A DNA stretch of 64,000 nucleotides, taken from Roseibium algicola (lineage in GTDB: Bacteria > Pseudomonadota > Alphaproteobacteria > Rhizobiales > Stappiaceae). The translations under genes were made by a program, and so were the position numbers. The notes under the pieces are model-generated. The model saw only the letters and a program-made list of their open reading frames with translations. It searched no databases and was not told where the DNA came from. This document shows, piece after piece, positions 53,368 through 61,833 of the stretch (position 1 is its first letter; each line of letters begins with the position of its first letter). Location of the stretch: positions 1,178,001-1,242,000 of the forward strand of contig NZ_CP019630.1 in the NCBI RefSeq assembly GCF_001999245.1, given 5' to 3'.

Positions 53368-54363
53368 ATGAAGGTCAAATTCCTCTTCGGCGCAATGGTC
53401 TCCGGCCTGTTGGGAGCAAGCGTCTGGATATCGGGTGCCCTTGCACAAACCGACCCGCTGCCATCGTGGAACGATGGCGCGAACAAGCAGGCGATCGTCG
53501 AATTCGTCGAAGCCGTAACGAGCGAAGGTGGCGCGGATTTCGTGGCACCGGGAGAGCGGATCGCAACCTTCGACAATGACGGCACCTTGTGGGTCGAGCA
53601 TCCCATGTACACCCAGCTTGCCTTCGCATTTGACCGGGTGAAGGCATTGGCGCCGGACCACCCGGAATGGAAGACGACCCAGCCTTACCAGGCCGTTCTC
53701 GAAAACGACATGGAAGCCCTCGGCAAGGCCGGTGAAAAGGGATTGATGGAGATCCTCGCTGTCACTCATGCCAGCATGAGCACTGCCGAGTTCGAAAAGA
53801 CGGTCACCGACTGGATCGCAACTGCCAGGCACCCGAAATTCGACAAGCCCTACACCGAGCTTGTCTATCAGCCGATGCTGGAACTTCTCGCATATCTGCG
53901 CGCAAACGACTTCAAGACCTTCATCGTTTCCGGTGGCGGCATCGAATTCATGCGTCCCTGGACGGAGAGCGTTTACGGGATACCAACCGAACAGGTGGTC
54001 GGCTCATCGATTGTCACTGAATACAAGGTTGTCGACGGCGTTCCCACCTTGATGCGGACACCCAAGATTGCCTTTGTCGACGACAAGGCTGGCAAACCTG
54101 TCGGCATCCTCACCCACATCGGCAAGCGTCCGTTGGCAGCCTTCGGCAACTCCGACGGCGATTATCAGATGCTGCAATACACGACTGCCGGTTCCGGCAA
54201 GCGCCTCGGCATGTTTGTCCATCATGATGATGCAGATAGAGAATATGCTTATGATCGTGATACCCATTTCGGGTCGCTGAACAAGGGGCTGGACGACGCC
54301 CCGAAGGAAGGTTGGCATATCATCAGCATGAAAGACGATTGGAAGCAGATCTTTCCGGAATAG
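53368..54363 (+). CDS. Exported HAD-family phosphatase
   Basis: 331 residues; signal peptide ending near GALA-QTD (about 27). The HAD motif I is IATFDNDGTLW (nucleophile Asp followed by x-Asp), motif II is FIVSGGG, and motif IV is FGNSDGD. The architecture recalls phosphoserine-phosphatase-type HAD enzymes with a periplasmic location. GGAAGG lies upstream of the ATG. HAD hydrolases of this exported type are often found next to arylsulfatases, so the pair may remove phosphate and sulfate from the same substrate. The substrate is unknown. Confidence 0.88.
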   Translation: MKVKFLFGAMVSGLLGASVWISGALAQTDPLPSWNDGANKQAIVEFVEAVTSEGGADFVAPGERIATFDNDGTLWVEHPMYTQLAFAFDRVKALAPDHPEWKTTQPYQAVLENDMEALGKAGEKGLMEILAVTHASMSTAEFEKTVTDWIATARHPKFDKPYTELVYQPMLELLAYLRANDFKTFIVSGGGIEFMRPWTESVYGIPTEQVVGSSIVTEYKVVDGVPTLMRTPKIAFVDDKAGKPVGILTHIGKRPLAAFGNSDGDYQMLQYTTAGSGKRLGMFVHHDDADREYAYDRDTHFGSLNKGLDDAPKEGWHIISMKDDWKQIFPE

Positions 54364-54469
54364 ATTTGCCGGAAAAGACACATGAATTGAACAGCAACTG
54401 GATTGCACCGCTTTCGGGACAAATGCCTGAATGGCCGCACCGGGGCGATGCAAGCTGCAAGGATAGATC

Positions 54470-54823
54470 ATGAAAAGAATTTTTTGCCTCGCCCTCATGA
54501 CAGGACTGGCATTTGCCGGCCCGGCGCTGGCGCACGACCCCCAAAAGATTCAAAAACGCATGGAAGAGCGCATGCGGACACTCGGACTGGATGTCGGCAA
54601 TGCCTATGCCTGCACTCCGGACGACCAGAAAAAGGCGTTCCGAGACCAGGCCCGCCACCTGTTTGTACACGTCCTTTACGACCACGGTGAAGATGCTGCC
54701 TACGACTATGCAGCCTCTGTCGGCTTTGGCTCTGCTCGGGATCTCGAAAGCATCAACTGTGAAGAGCGGCTCGCCTATTGGGAAGACGTCAAGGAAACGC
54801 TGGAACTGGAGGAAAAGGAATGA
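54470..54823 (+). CDS. Small exported protein, unknown
   Basis: 117 residues; AAGGA 7 bases before the ATG; signal peptide ending near ALA-HDP (about 21). The mature part (KRMEERMRTLGLDVGNAYACTPDDQKKAFRDQARHLFVHVLYDHGEDAAYDYAASVGFGSARDLESINCEERLAYWEDVKETLELEEKE) is helical with two Cys, which could form a disulfide or bind a cofactor. Its TGA overlaps the next gene's ATG (ATGA). Not recognised. Confidence 0.8.
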   Translation: MKRIFCLALMTGLAFAGPALAHDPQKIQKRMEERMRTLGLDVGNAYACTPDDQKKAFRDQARHLFVHVLYDHGEDAAYDYAASVGFGSARDLESINCEERLAYWEDVKETLELEEKE

Positions 54824-55200
54824 GGCTTCGCACGATCAGACTTCTTGGTGTTGGCGCTGCCCTGCTCCTCGGCAGCAGCGGGATCGCAATGTCCCATGAC
54901 GTTGTCCGCGGCGGATACCATGGCGGTTATCACGGGGGTTACCATGGAGGATATCACGGCGGTTACCACGGCGGATATCATGGTGGCCACAACGTGGTCG
55001 TGGAAAACAACAACAGCCATGGCTACTACGGCCGCCCCTATTACGGCCCGACTGGCGGCTACCTGGCCGGAGCGGCCGTTGGCGCAGCAACCGGTGCGCT
55101 GGTCGGATCTGCAATCGCCAGTTCGAACAGCGACAATGGTTGCCAGGTAACGGATGCCGCCGGCCAGAAACACGTCGTTCCCTGTTCAGACCTCGACTAG
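54820..55200 (+). CDS. Exported His/Gly/Tyr-repeat protein
   Basis: 126 residues starting inside an ATGA overlap with the previous gene, so translation is coupled; AAGGA precedes it. A signal peptide (to about 25, IAMS-HDV) leads into six perfect GGYH repeats and a GGHN, then an Asn/Tyr-rich linker and a Gly/Ala membrane-like or glycine-zipper segment (GGYLAGAAVGAATGALVGSAIASS). The His repeats could bind Cu, Zn or Ni. The C-terminus has two Cys. The pattern resembles bacterial glycine-zipper proteins of the envelope. Role unknown. Confidence 0.8.
   Translation: MRLRTIRLLGVGAALLLGSSGIAMSHDVVRGGYHGGYHGGYHGGYHGGYHGGYHGGHNVVVENNNSHGYYGRPYYGPTGGYLAGAAVGAATGALVGSAIASSNSDNGCQVTDAAGQKHVVPCSDLD
54910..54981 (+). 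repeat. Six 12-bp GGYH-coding repeats
   Basis: Six tandem 12-base units encode Gly-Gly-Tyr-His; the DNA varies at third positions while the protein stays constant, indicating selection on the peptide rather than recent slippage. Confidence 0.95.
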
Positions 55201-55346
55201 GCAACAACGAGACGAAGCCGTGCGGAGAAGCAGCCGGTAGGCAGCAGCTTCTCCGCATTGAGCCTGCACAAGCACCAGGCAGTGCCGGCAGAAACAGACG
55301 TCTCGTTTTACCCAGCGGCTTTGACGGAGAGGTTTGAGCGCACAGA

Positions 55347-57302
55347 ATGTTGTTCACCCGATTGCTCGTCGCGCTCCTTGCCGTGCTCTGGTTCCAGAGC
55401 GCCAATGCAGCCGAAAACCTTTCTGCCGCTGTTCCGGACTATGCCGGAACAGCAACATGTACCGGTTGCCACAAGGCGGAAGCCGGCGCCTGGCGCGCTT
55501 CGCACCATTCCAAGGCATGGATGGAGCCCGGACCGGATACTGTCGACGCGAACTTCGACAATTCGCAGTTCACGCACAAGGGGCGCACCAACCGCTTCTT
55601 CACACGCGACGGCGACTATTTCATCGAGACGAGCGACGTTCCGGGTAAGACGCAAACATTCAAGGTGATCGGCGTCGACGGAATTGCTCCGCTGCAACAG
55701 TATCTTGTCGAAACGGAACCGGGACGGGTTCAGTCTTTCGACGTGGTCTGGGACCAGCAGAACAAGCGCTGGTATCACCTTTACGGAGACGATGCTCCAC
55801 CGCCTGAAGACGGGCTGCACTGGACCGGACCTTACAAGAACTGGAACGCCCGCTGCGCCGAGTGCCACGCCACCGGCTTTGAAAAGAATTATGACCCCGC
55901 CACCAGGACCTACTCCAGCCGGCAGGCGGAAATCGGCGTCGGATGCGAAGCCTGTCACGGACCGGGGGCCGCCCATCTTGCCTGGGCGAAAGACCCGGAG
56001 ACCTACGGCAAAAGCCCCTTCCCCGGAACCGGGCCGACCGGTCTTCTACCGGTGTTTGCAAAAGGCCAGCCGGAAGCGGAAATCCAGCAATGCGCAGGTT
56101 GTCATTCGCGCCGCGAAGCCTTTGAGGACGGCAATCCGGTGCCTGGTACACCGTTCCATGATGCCTACCGTTTATCGCCACTACGCGAAGGCCTTTATCA
56201 CGCCGACGGGCAGATCCTTGACGAGGTCTATGTCTACGGCTCATTTCTGCAGTCAAAGATGTATGCCAAGGGCGTAAGCTGCAGCAATTGCCACGAGCCA
56301 CACAGCGGAGAATTGCGCGCGGAAGGCAACGCCGTTTGCACACAATGCCACAGTTCCGCGGGCAACGAGGCGTTTCCGTCGCTGACGGGCAAGCTCTATG
56401 ACGACCCTTCCCATCATTTCCATCAACCGGAGACGCCGGGCGCCGAGTGCAAATCCTGCCACATGATCGAGCGCGTCTATATGGGCATCGACGGGCGAAG
56501 AGATCATTCCTTCCGCGTTCCACGGCCGGATCTTTCTGAAAAGCTCGGCACGCCGAATGCCTGCAACGACTGCCACACCGACAAGTCTGCCGCCTGGGCG
56601 GCCGGAGAACTTGAAAAGCGGTTTCCGGACAGTCGTCACCGTGGGCCGCATTTTGCAGAGATCTTTTCGGCGGCACGGCAGAACCCGGGCGTGAACGCCG
56701 CGGACCTTCTGGCAGTCGCCCATCAGGCGAGCTACCCGGGCATCGTTCGGGCGAGCGCTCTGGACCTGCTGCTGCCTGTTGCGACTCCGGAGATCGCCGA
56801 GGCCGTCACCGACCTTCTGGCAGATCCGGAGCCAATCGTCCGCGCCGGAGCGCTGGCGTTACAGCAACCGGTTCCGCCAACCCAGCGGCTTCCGCGGATC
56901 ATTCCTGCCTTGAGTGATCCGGTCAAAGCCGTCCGGATTGCAGCGGCCCGTCTCATGATCGGCGCTCCAATTGCCCATATGCCGGACCAAATGGCCGAGG
57001 CTGCGTCCAGAGCCACAACCGAATGGCAGCAGTCACTCGCGAACAAGGCGGATTTTCCGGAGACCCAGCTGGTACTTGGGGGAACCGCGCTCGTTCTTCG
57101 CAATATACCGGCAGCCATAGCAGCCTTTGAGGAAGTCACGCTGCTGGATCCGCAAATGATCAATGCCTGGGTAATGCAGGTACGCATCAAGATGGCAGTC
57201 GGTGACATGGCGGGAGCGCAGCTCAGTCTGCAAAAGGCCCTGGTTGCCAATCCTTCGGACCCGACATTGCAATCCTACAGGCAACAGCTTTCACAGCAAT
57301 AA
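55347..57302 (+). CDS. Octaheme cytochrome c with HEAT/TPR tail
   Basis: 651 residues with a signal peptide (1-21, ending SANA-AEN). Eight CxxCH heme sites are present: CTGCH (38), CAECH, CEACH, CAGCH, CSNCH, CTQCH, CKSCH and CNDCH, all before about residue 420. The remaining 230 residues contain HEAT-like segments (SYPGIVRASALDLLLPVATPEIAEAVTDLLADPEPIVRAGAL) and TPR-like ones (PAAIAAFEEVTLLDPQMINAWVMQVRIKMAVGDMAGAQLSLQKALVANP). Similar proteins are annotated as multiheme or c554-like cytochromes. It is periplasmic and should carry or store electrons for an envelope enzyme. The redox partner is not identifiable. Confidence 0.92.
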   Translation: MLFTRLLVALLAVLWFQSANAAENLSAAVPDYAGTATCTGCHKAEAGAWRASHHSKAWMEPGPDTVDANFDNSQFTHKGRTNRFFTRDGDYFIETSDVPGKTQTFKVIGVDGIAPLQQYLVETEPGRVQSFDVVWDQQNKRWYHLYGDDAPPPEDGLHWTGPYKNWNARCAECHATGFEKNYDPATRTYSSRQAEIGVGCEACHGPGAAHLAWAKDPETYGKSPFPGTGPTGLLPVFAKGQPEAEIQQCAGCHSRREAFEDGNPVPGTPFHDAYRLSPLREGLYHADGQILDEVYVYGSFLQSKMYAKGVSCSNCHEPHSGELRAEGNAVCTQCHSSAGNEAFPSLTGKLYDDPSHHFHQPETPGAECKSCHMIERVYMGIDGRRDHSFRVPRPDLSEKLGTPNACNDCHTDKSAAWAAGELEKRFPDSRHRGPHFAEIFSAARQNPGVNAADLLAVAHQASYPGIVRASALDLLLPVATPEIAEAVTDLLADPEPIVRAGALALQQPVPPTQRLPRIIPALSDPVKAVRIAAARLMIGAPIAHMPDQMAEAASRATTEWQQSLANKADFPETQLVLGGTALVLRNIPAAIAAFEEVTLLDPQMINAWVMQVRIKMAVGDMAGAQLSLQKALVANPSDPTLQSYRQQLSQQ

Positions 57303-57436
57303 GACGAAAAGGCGTGCTATACTCCTGATTGCTATTTTCAGAAGTACATCCACAAAATCCGGAAGGATCTTCTGGGTCACATAGATGATTAGCCCCCTGC
57401 AAGGGCAGTTCTCTTGAGCATGGAAGGCATGAGACC

Positions 57437-58228
57437 ATGAAGCAGTTGGTTACCTTGAGCGCTCTGGCGCTTTTCTTCCAGATGACACCCGCAGGCGCTC
57501 AGGATTCGGATCTCGCAAAGAAGCTCTCCAACCCTGTGGCGTCGCTCATCAGCGTCCCGTTTCAATGGAACTACGATCACGGATTTGGCCCTGCCGACGG
57601 CAACAAGATCACGCTCAACATACAGCCCGTAGTGCCGTTCTCGCTCAACGAGGACTGGAATCTGATCTCTCGAACGATCCTGCCCGTTGTCTGGCAGGAT
57701 GACATTGCCGGAAATTCAGGCACGCAGTTCGGTCTCAGCGACACGACGCAGAGCTTCTTCTTTTCGCCAAAGGAGCCGACGTCCGGTGGGATCATCTGGG
57801 GCCTTGGCCCGGTGTTGCTGCTTCCGACAGGTACCGACGACCTGTTGAGCACCCGCAAATGGGGTGCTGGTCCGACGGGCGTCGTGCTACGCCAGTCCGG
57901 CCCGTGGACCTATGGCGGGCTCGTCAATCACGTCTGGTCCTACGCGGGAGATGACAACCGTAACGACGTCAATTCGACCTTCCTGCAGCCATTCCTGTCC
58001 TACACAACCGACGACGCCTGGACTTTTACGCTGAACTCGGAAAGCACCTATGACTGGACGGCGGACGAATGGTCCGTGCCGATCAACGCCATGGTTGCCA
58101 AACTAGTGACCATCGACAAGCAACCCATCAGCTTTCAGGCAGGTGTTCGGTATTATGCGGCAAGTTCCGACAACGGCCCGGAAGGCTTCGGCGCACGGGC
58201 TGCAGTGACCTTTCTTTTCCCGAAATAG
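57437..58228 (+). CDS. Outer-membrane beta-barrel transporter-like protein
   Basis: 263 residues; signal peptide ending near GAQ-DSD (about 21). The mature protein has alternating polar/hydrophobic strands with a terminal aromatic, ending RAAVTFLFPK. SLISVPFQWNYDHGFGPADGNKITLNIQPVVPFSLNEDWNLISRTILPVVWQ is typical of a family often misnamed neuromedin U or transporter in bacterial annotation. GGAAGG lies about 9 bases before the ATG. It follows the cytochrome gene by about 135 bases. Likely a channel in the outer membrane; the solute is unknown. Confidence 0.82.
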   Translation: MKQLVTLSALALFFQMTPAGAQDSDLAKKLSNPVASLISVPFQWNYDHGFGPADGNKITLNIQPVVPFSLNEDWNLISRTILPVVWQDDIAGNSGTQFGLSDTTQSFFFSPKEPTSGGIIWGLGPVLLLPTGTDDLLSTRKWGAGPTGVVLRQSGPWTYGGLVNHVWSYAGDDNRNDVNSTFLQPFLSYTTDDAWTFTLNSESTYDWTADEWSVPINAMVAKLVTIDKQPISFQAGVRYYAASSDNGPEGFGARAAVTFLFPK

Positions 58229-58251
58229 GGACCCAACAGGGGCGGGGTAAT

Positions 58252-59052
58252 ATGAAAAGAGCTGCATTTCTACTGATTTTGGCCAGCCTGCTGACCGGGG
58301 GTGCTCAGGCTGCCGATCTGGCACAAGCGCCTGCTCCGGTTGAAACACCGGATGTGCGTGTCGACCGAGCGTGGAAGTTCGTCATCGCGCCTTACCTGCT
58401 TGCCCCGACCATTCAGGGAAACAGCCGTATCGGCCGATTGCCCGACACGTCGCTCGACGTTTCCCCCGGAACCATTTTCGAGAACCTACAATTCGGGGCG
58501 ATGGGTCATTTCGAGGCGCTTTACGACAATCGTTTCGGCGCAACACTGGACGTGGCCTACATGGACCTTGGCAAGGGCCGGAGTTTCCCACGTGTCGGCG
58601 GCAGTATCGATGCTGGCGTCAAGCAATTGGTGACCGAAGCCTTCTTCGGCTACCGCTTCTGGCGTCAGGACCGGAACTGGGCCGAAGCCTATGCCGGGGG
58701 TCGCTGGTGGTACAATCAGCTGAAGGTCAATGCCAACACGCCGGCCAACACCTTTACCCGAACAATCACCGAACAATGGATCGATCCGGTGATCGGCGTT
58801 CGCGGGCAGGTTTTCGTGGCACCCAAATGGTCGCTGTTCGGCAGTGGTAACGTCGGTGGTTTTGGCCTGGTGTCGGACTTCACCTGGGGTCTGCAAGGCG
58901 GTTTCGGATATCACTTCAACGATCGTGTCGCGCTGCATCTGCAATACAAGGCAACCGGCGTCGATTACGACAACGACAAGTCCGGCCGATCCGCCTTCAG
59001 CTATGACACGGTCACACACGGCCCGTTGATGGGAGTTGCCATCAGCTTCTAG
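58252..59052 (+). CDS. Outer-membrane beta-barrel protein
   Basis: 266 residues from the ATG at 58252, 23 bases after the previous stop, with GGGG before it; an in-frame reading from 58069 overlaps the upstream gene and is rejected. Signal peptide ends near AQA-ADL (about 20). The barrel-like strands are clear (WKFVIAPYLLAPTIQGNSRIGRLPDTSLDVSPGTIFENLQFGAMGHFEALYDNRFGATLDVAYMDLG) and the C-terminus is VAISF, an aromatic-terminated strand suited to BAM recognition. It is the last gene of the accessory block, followed by a terminator. Confidence 0.85.
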   Translation: MKRAAFLLILASLLTGGAQAADLAQAPAPVETPDVRVDRAWKFVIAPYLLAPTIQGNSRIGRLPDTSLDVSPGTIFENLQFGAMGHFEALYDNRFGATLDVAYMDLGKGRSFPRVGGSIDAGVKQLVTEAFFGYRFWRQDRNWAEAYAGGRWWYNQLKVNANTPANTFTRTITEQWIDPVIGVRGQVFVAPKWSLFGSGNVGGFGLVSDFTWGLQGGFGYHFNDRVALHLQYKATGVDYDNDKSGRSAFSYDTVTHGPLMGVAISF

Positions 59053-59076
59053 GACGCAGGCAAGGACAACAAGTCA

Positions 59077-59114
59077 AAAGGCCGGTTCCTCATCGGGACC
59101 GGCCTTTCCTTTTT
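59077..59114 (+). terminator. Rho-independent terminator closing the accessory block
   Basis: AAAGGCCGGT / ACCGGCCTTT, a 10-bp stem with an 11-base loop, then CCTTTTT. It lies 25 bases after the barrel gene stop. Confidence 0.88.
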
Positions 59115-59136
59115 GTGCTGCGACTTCGTCGGAAGA

Positions 59137-59457
59137 TCACGAAAGCACATCCGTTGCCTTGTGATCCGCGTCGACACCTTCGATCAGGAACACCTCGCCC
59201 ACCGCCTTGTTCAGGCGCAGTGGCAGGATCGTCCGGTAGGCCGGCGATGCATACCAGGCCTCGGCCCGTACCCGGTCAGGAAAGGCAATCACGATGAGGT
59301 CCCCCTGGAACGCGCCTTCCAGCTGATGTTTCTCGCCACCATGGATGATGAAGCGGCCGTCAAAGGGTGCCAGCGTTGCGTCGATCCCTTCCAGATAGGC
59401 CACGATGTCGGGCCCCATTTCGATTTCGCGCAGATGGCCGATGGCGTAACAGGTCAT
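59137..59457 (-). CDS. DUF1330 family protein
   Basis: 106 residues. YAIGHLREIEMGPDIVAYLEGIDATLAPFDGRFIIHGGEKHQLEGAFQGDLIVIAFPDRVRAEAWYASPAYRTILPLR matches DUF1330, a small ferredoxin-like (dimeric alpha/beta-barrel) fold. The function of the family is not known; an enzyme or ligand-binding role is suggested by related folds. It follows the membrane-protein gene by 12 bases on the minus strand, so both are probably expressed together under the XRE regulator's promoter region. Confidence 0.9.
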   Translation of the reverse strand: MTCYAIGHLREIEMGPDIVAYLEGIDATLAPFDGRFIIHGGEKHQLEGAFQGDLIVIAFPDRVRAEAWYASPAYRTILPLRLNKAVGEVFLIEGVDADHKATDVLS

Positions 59458-59469
59458 GGTCCGGCCTCT

Positions 59470-59880
59470 TCAAGCAAGCGGTTGCGCAATGACGGGCTGC
59501 GGCCTTGCGGCTTTCCACTCCAGCCAGGTGAAGCAGAGCACGACGACGGCCTGCGCCAAGAGGAACGCCCAGCCCAGCACGTTGGGAGCAATCAGGCCCG
59601 TCAACGGCAGCAGCAAACTGGCCAGCACCCAAAGAAGATTGCCGGCAACTACCAGGCTTGACGCCCAGACAGGCACCTGACCGGCAAACGCGAATACTCC
59701 CATGAAAACCGCTACCGGAAACAAGGCCAGACCTGCCCAGACCAGGAGCTCGCCTGGAAGTGCCGTCAATCCGGCAATCCATCCGGATGCGCCGACCAGC
59801 AGGACACCCATCACCGCACAGGTCAACGCGTCAAACCTCAGAACCACCTGTAACGGAACACCTGAATTCGATTTGGTCAT
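59470..59880 (-). CDS. Four-helix membrane protein
   Basis: 136 residues from the second of two adjacent ATGs (59880; the first, 59883, is only 4 bases from GGAG). Four hydrophobic helices cover nearly the whole length (VVLRFDALTCAVMGVLLVGASGW, LLVWAGLALFPVAVFMGVFAF, VWASSLVVAGNLLWVLASLLLPL, VLGWAFLLAQAVVVLCFTWLEW). It is divergent from the XRE regulator with 133 bases between. This combination of small membrane protein and divergent XRE/MmyB regulator is recurrent in Proteobacteria, but the role is unknown. Confidence 0.8.
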   Translation of the reverse strand: MTKSNSGVPLQVVLRFDALTCAVMGVLLVGASGWIAGLTALPGELLVWAGLALFPVAVFMGVFAFAGQVPVWASSLVVAGNLLWVLASLLLPLTGLIAPNVLGWAFLLAQAVVVLCFTWLEWKAARPQPVIAQPLA

Positions 59881-60013
59881 CATCTGTCTCCACTCGTGAA
59901 ATCCACCCGCACAGTGCGAGTGGCGATGACAAGAGGATTGCCAATCGATGTTCTGAAGTCGATTACTTCGCAGGTAATTGAATCTTCGAAACTGCACCGG
60001 CAGGGTAATGCTC

Positions 60014-60832
60014 ATGAAACGAACAGCGGAAACAGCGGGTGACCTGCTGCGCCAGTGGCGACAACACCGGCGAATGAGCCAGCTTGCACTGGCCAGTGAA
60101 GCGGATATCTCTCAGCGCCACCTGAGTTTTCTGGAATCTGGACGGTCTCGTCCAAGCCGGGACATGGTGATGCATCTTGCCGAACAGCTGGATGTCCCCT
60201 TGCGTGAACGCAATGCCATTCTTGTTGCGGCAGGCCATGCCCCGCAATATCCGCAGCACGGGCTGGATGAGCCTGAACTTGCCGCGGCAACCGCTGTTGT
60301 CCGGCAGATCCTCGACGGACATTTGCCCCACCCTGCCCTTGCCGTGAACCGGCATTGGGAGCTGCAGGCCGCCAATCAGGCGATCTTTGCCCTGCTGGAC
60401 GGCGTCGCGCCGCACCTGCTGGAAGCACCGGTAAATGTGCTTCGTCTCAGCCTGCACCCTGATGGTCTGGCCCCGCGCATCCTCAACCTCGGTGAATGGC
60501 ACGCCCATATTCTTGCACGCCTCGCACATGAGGTAGATCAGTCCGCCGACCCGAAGCTTGCCGCGCTCAGGGAGGAACTCGCCGAGATGGCTCCGGACCG
60601 GTCGCGCAAATCACGGACCGAGGTACCGTCACAGAAAGGACGCATCGCCGTTCCGCTTTATCTGCAAGGCCTCAACGGAACCTTGAGCTTCCTGAGCACC
60701 ACGACGGTGTTCGGCACGGCCGTGGATGTCACCTTGTCCGAAATCGCCATCGAGGCCTTCTTTCCCGCAGATGAGGAAACGGCAAGGCAGATGAGCGCCT
60801 TGAGCGCTGGAAGCGCGGGCGGCCGTTCCTGA
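60014..60832 (+). CDS. XRE-family regulator with MmyB-like ligand domain
   Basis: 272 residues from the ATG at 60014; AGGG lies 8 bases upstream, and an ATG two codons earlier is less well placed. The N-terminus LLRQWRQHRRMSQLALASEADISQRHLSFLESGRSRPSRDMVMHLAEQLDVPLRERNAILVAAGHAP is a clear XRE helix-turn-helix in the MmyB arrangement. The following part (HPALAVNRHWELQAANQAIFALLDGVAPHLLEAPVNVLRLSLHPDGLAPRILNLGEWHAHILARL) is the MmyB-type fatty-acid or small-ligand domain. It likely represses the divergent membrane-protein and DUF1330 genes. Confidence 0.93.
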   Translation: MKRTAETAGDLLRQWRQHRRMSQLALASEADISQRHLSFLESGRSRPSRDMVMHLAEQLDVPLRERNAILVAAGHAPQYPQHGLDEPELAAATAVVRQILDGHLPHPALAVNRHWELQAANQAIFALLDGVAPHLLEAPVNVLRLSLHPDGLAPRILNLGEWHAHILARLAHEVDQSADPKLAALREELAEMAPDRSRKSRTEVPSQKGRIAVPLYLQGLNGTLSFLSTTTVFGTAVDVTLSEIAIEAFFPADEETARQMSALSAGSAGGRS

Positions 60833-60850
60833 ACCGCCCGCGCTCCGGAC

Positions 60851-61576
60851 TCAAACGCGTGCCTTGACGATCAGGATCATCGGGCGCTCCATCTCTTCCG
60901 CCAACGATGGCATGGCTTCGATCTGCTCTTCGCCGGGGAACCATTCCAGTACATGATCAACCGTGAAACCTGCCGCGATCAGCGTGTTGAGCGTGGTGCC
61001 GATGGTACGGTGGTATTTGACGACGCCATCGGCCAGCCAACTGGTTTCCCGTGCTCCTTCGCGAAGATACTGGTTGACCGGCCAAGACTTCCGGCCGTTC
61101 AGTTCGATCCATCCAGGTTCTACTGGTGCCATGAAGATCGGGTGTTCGATGCTGAAGACGAAACTGCCTCCTGCCTTGAGTGATCTGAAGATCTCTCCGG
61201 CCAGCCGGTTGAAGTCCTCGATATAGTGAAAGGCGAGCGAGCTGTAGACCAGGTCGAAGGCTGCTTGAGGCAGGTTCAGGGTTTCCAGGTCAGCAGTCCG
61301 GTAAACGATCGCATCGTCTTCGGTTTCGTCCCGCGCACGGGCGAGCATTTTTTCAGACAGGTCGAAACCGAGTACATGCGCAGCACCAGCGCTCCGGACC
61401 CAGCGGGCAAACCAGCCGAACCCGCAGCCGAGATCGGCAACGTGCAGCCCATTTGCTTCGGGCAACAGTGCCCGGATAGCGGGCCATTCGGGAGCCCCGT
61501 CAAGGCCGAACTGCGACCTGGGCAGCTGGCTGTAACCTTCAAAAAAGGCCGGTTCGTCATAGATGTTTTGTGCCAT
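60851..61576 (-). CDS. Class I SAM-dependent methyltransferase
   Basis: 241 residues, GGAG 8 bases before the ATG. VADLGCGFGWFARWVRSAGAAHVLGFDLSEKMLARARDE contains motif I and the acidic loop, and FDLVYSSLAFHYIEDFNRLAGEIFRSLKAGGSFVFSIEHP is the post-motif. MAQNIYDEPAFFEGYSQLPRSQFGLDGAPEW is the head of a small-molecule methyltransferase group. Substrate unknown. It is convergent with the XRE gene, 18 bases between stops. Confidence 0.9.
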   Translation of the reverse strand: MAQNIYDEPAFFEGYSQLPRSQFGLDGAPEWPAIRALLPEANGLHVADLGCGFGWFARWVRSAGAAHVLGFDLSEKMLARARDETEDDAIVYRTADLETLNLPQAAFDLVYSSLAFHYIEDFNRLAGEIFRSLKAGGSFVFSIEHPIFMAPVEPGWIELNGRKSWPVNQYLREGARETSWLADGVVKYHRTIGTTLNTLIAAGFTVDHVLEWFPGEEQIEAMPSLAEEMERPMILIVKARV

Positions 61577-61627
61577 TTATTTCTCCATCAGAGTGCCGAT
61601 GGACGGCGCGCACCGCAACAGGCAAAG

Positions 61628-61647
61628 CCCCGCCCGATCCGGCGGGG
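61628..61647 (-). terminator. GC hairpin downstream of the LuxR gene
   Basis: CCCCGCC / GGCGGGG with a 6-base loop; on the minus strand CTTTG follows. It is 190 bases beyond the LuxR stop and just upstream of the methyltransferase start, so it may separate the two units. No gene is supported between 61648 and 61833. Confidence 0.4.
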
Positions 61648-61833
61648 GTGCAGGTGCGCGAAACGCTTGAAACTCAGCGTACACAATCAGCCTGCATCCC
61701 GCCTATTGGGATGCAAGCGAACCGGGACACGATATGAGTATCTTCTTCGCACATGAGAGCATCATTAGGAGCGCCCTTGGTGCCTGTCAACGAGTTGCAG
61801 GTCTCTGACGCGGCTCGCCCTGGCGGGATAGAG

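Noticed and set aside
54910..54981. CRISPR-like or non-coding tandem repeat.
   Set aside because: There are no spacers; the units are codons of a secreted protein, with silent variation.
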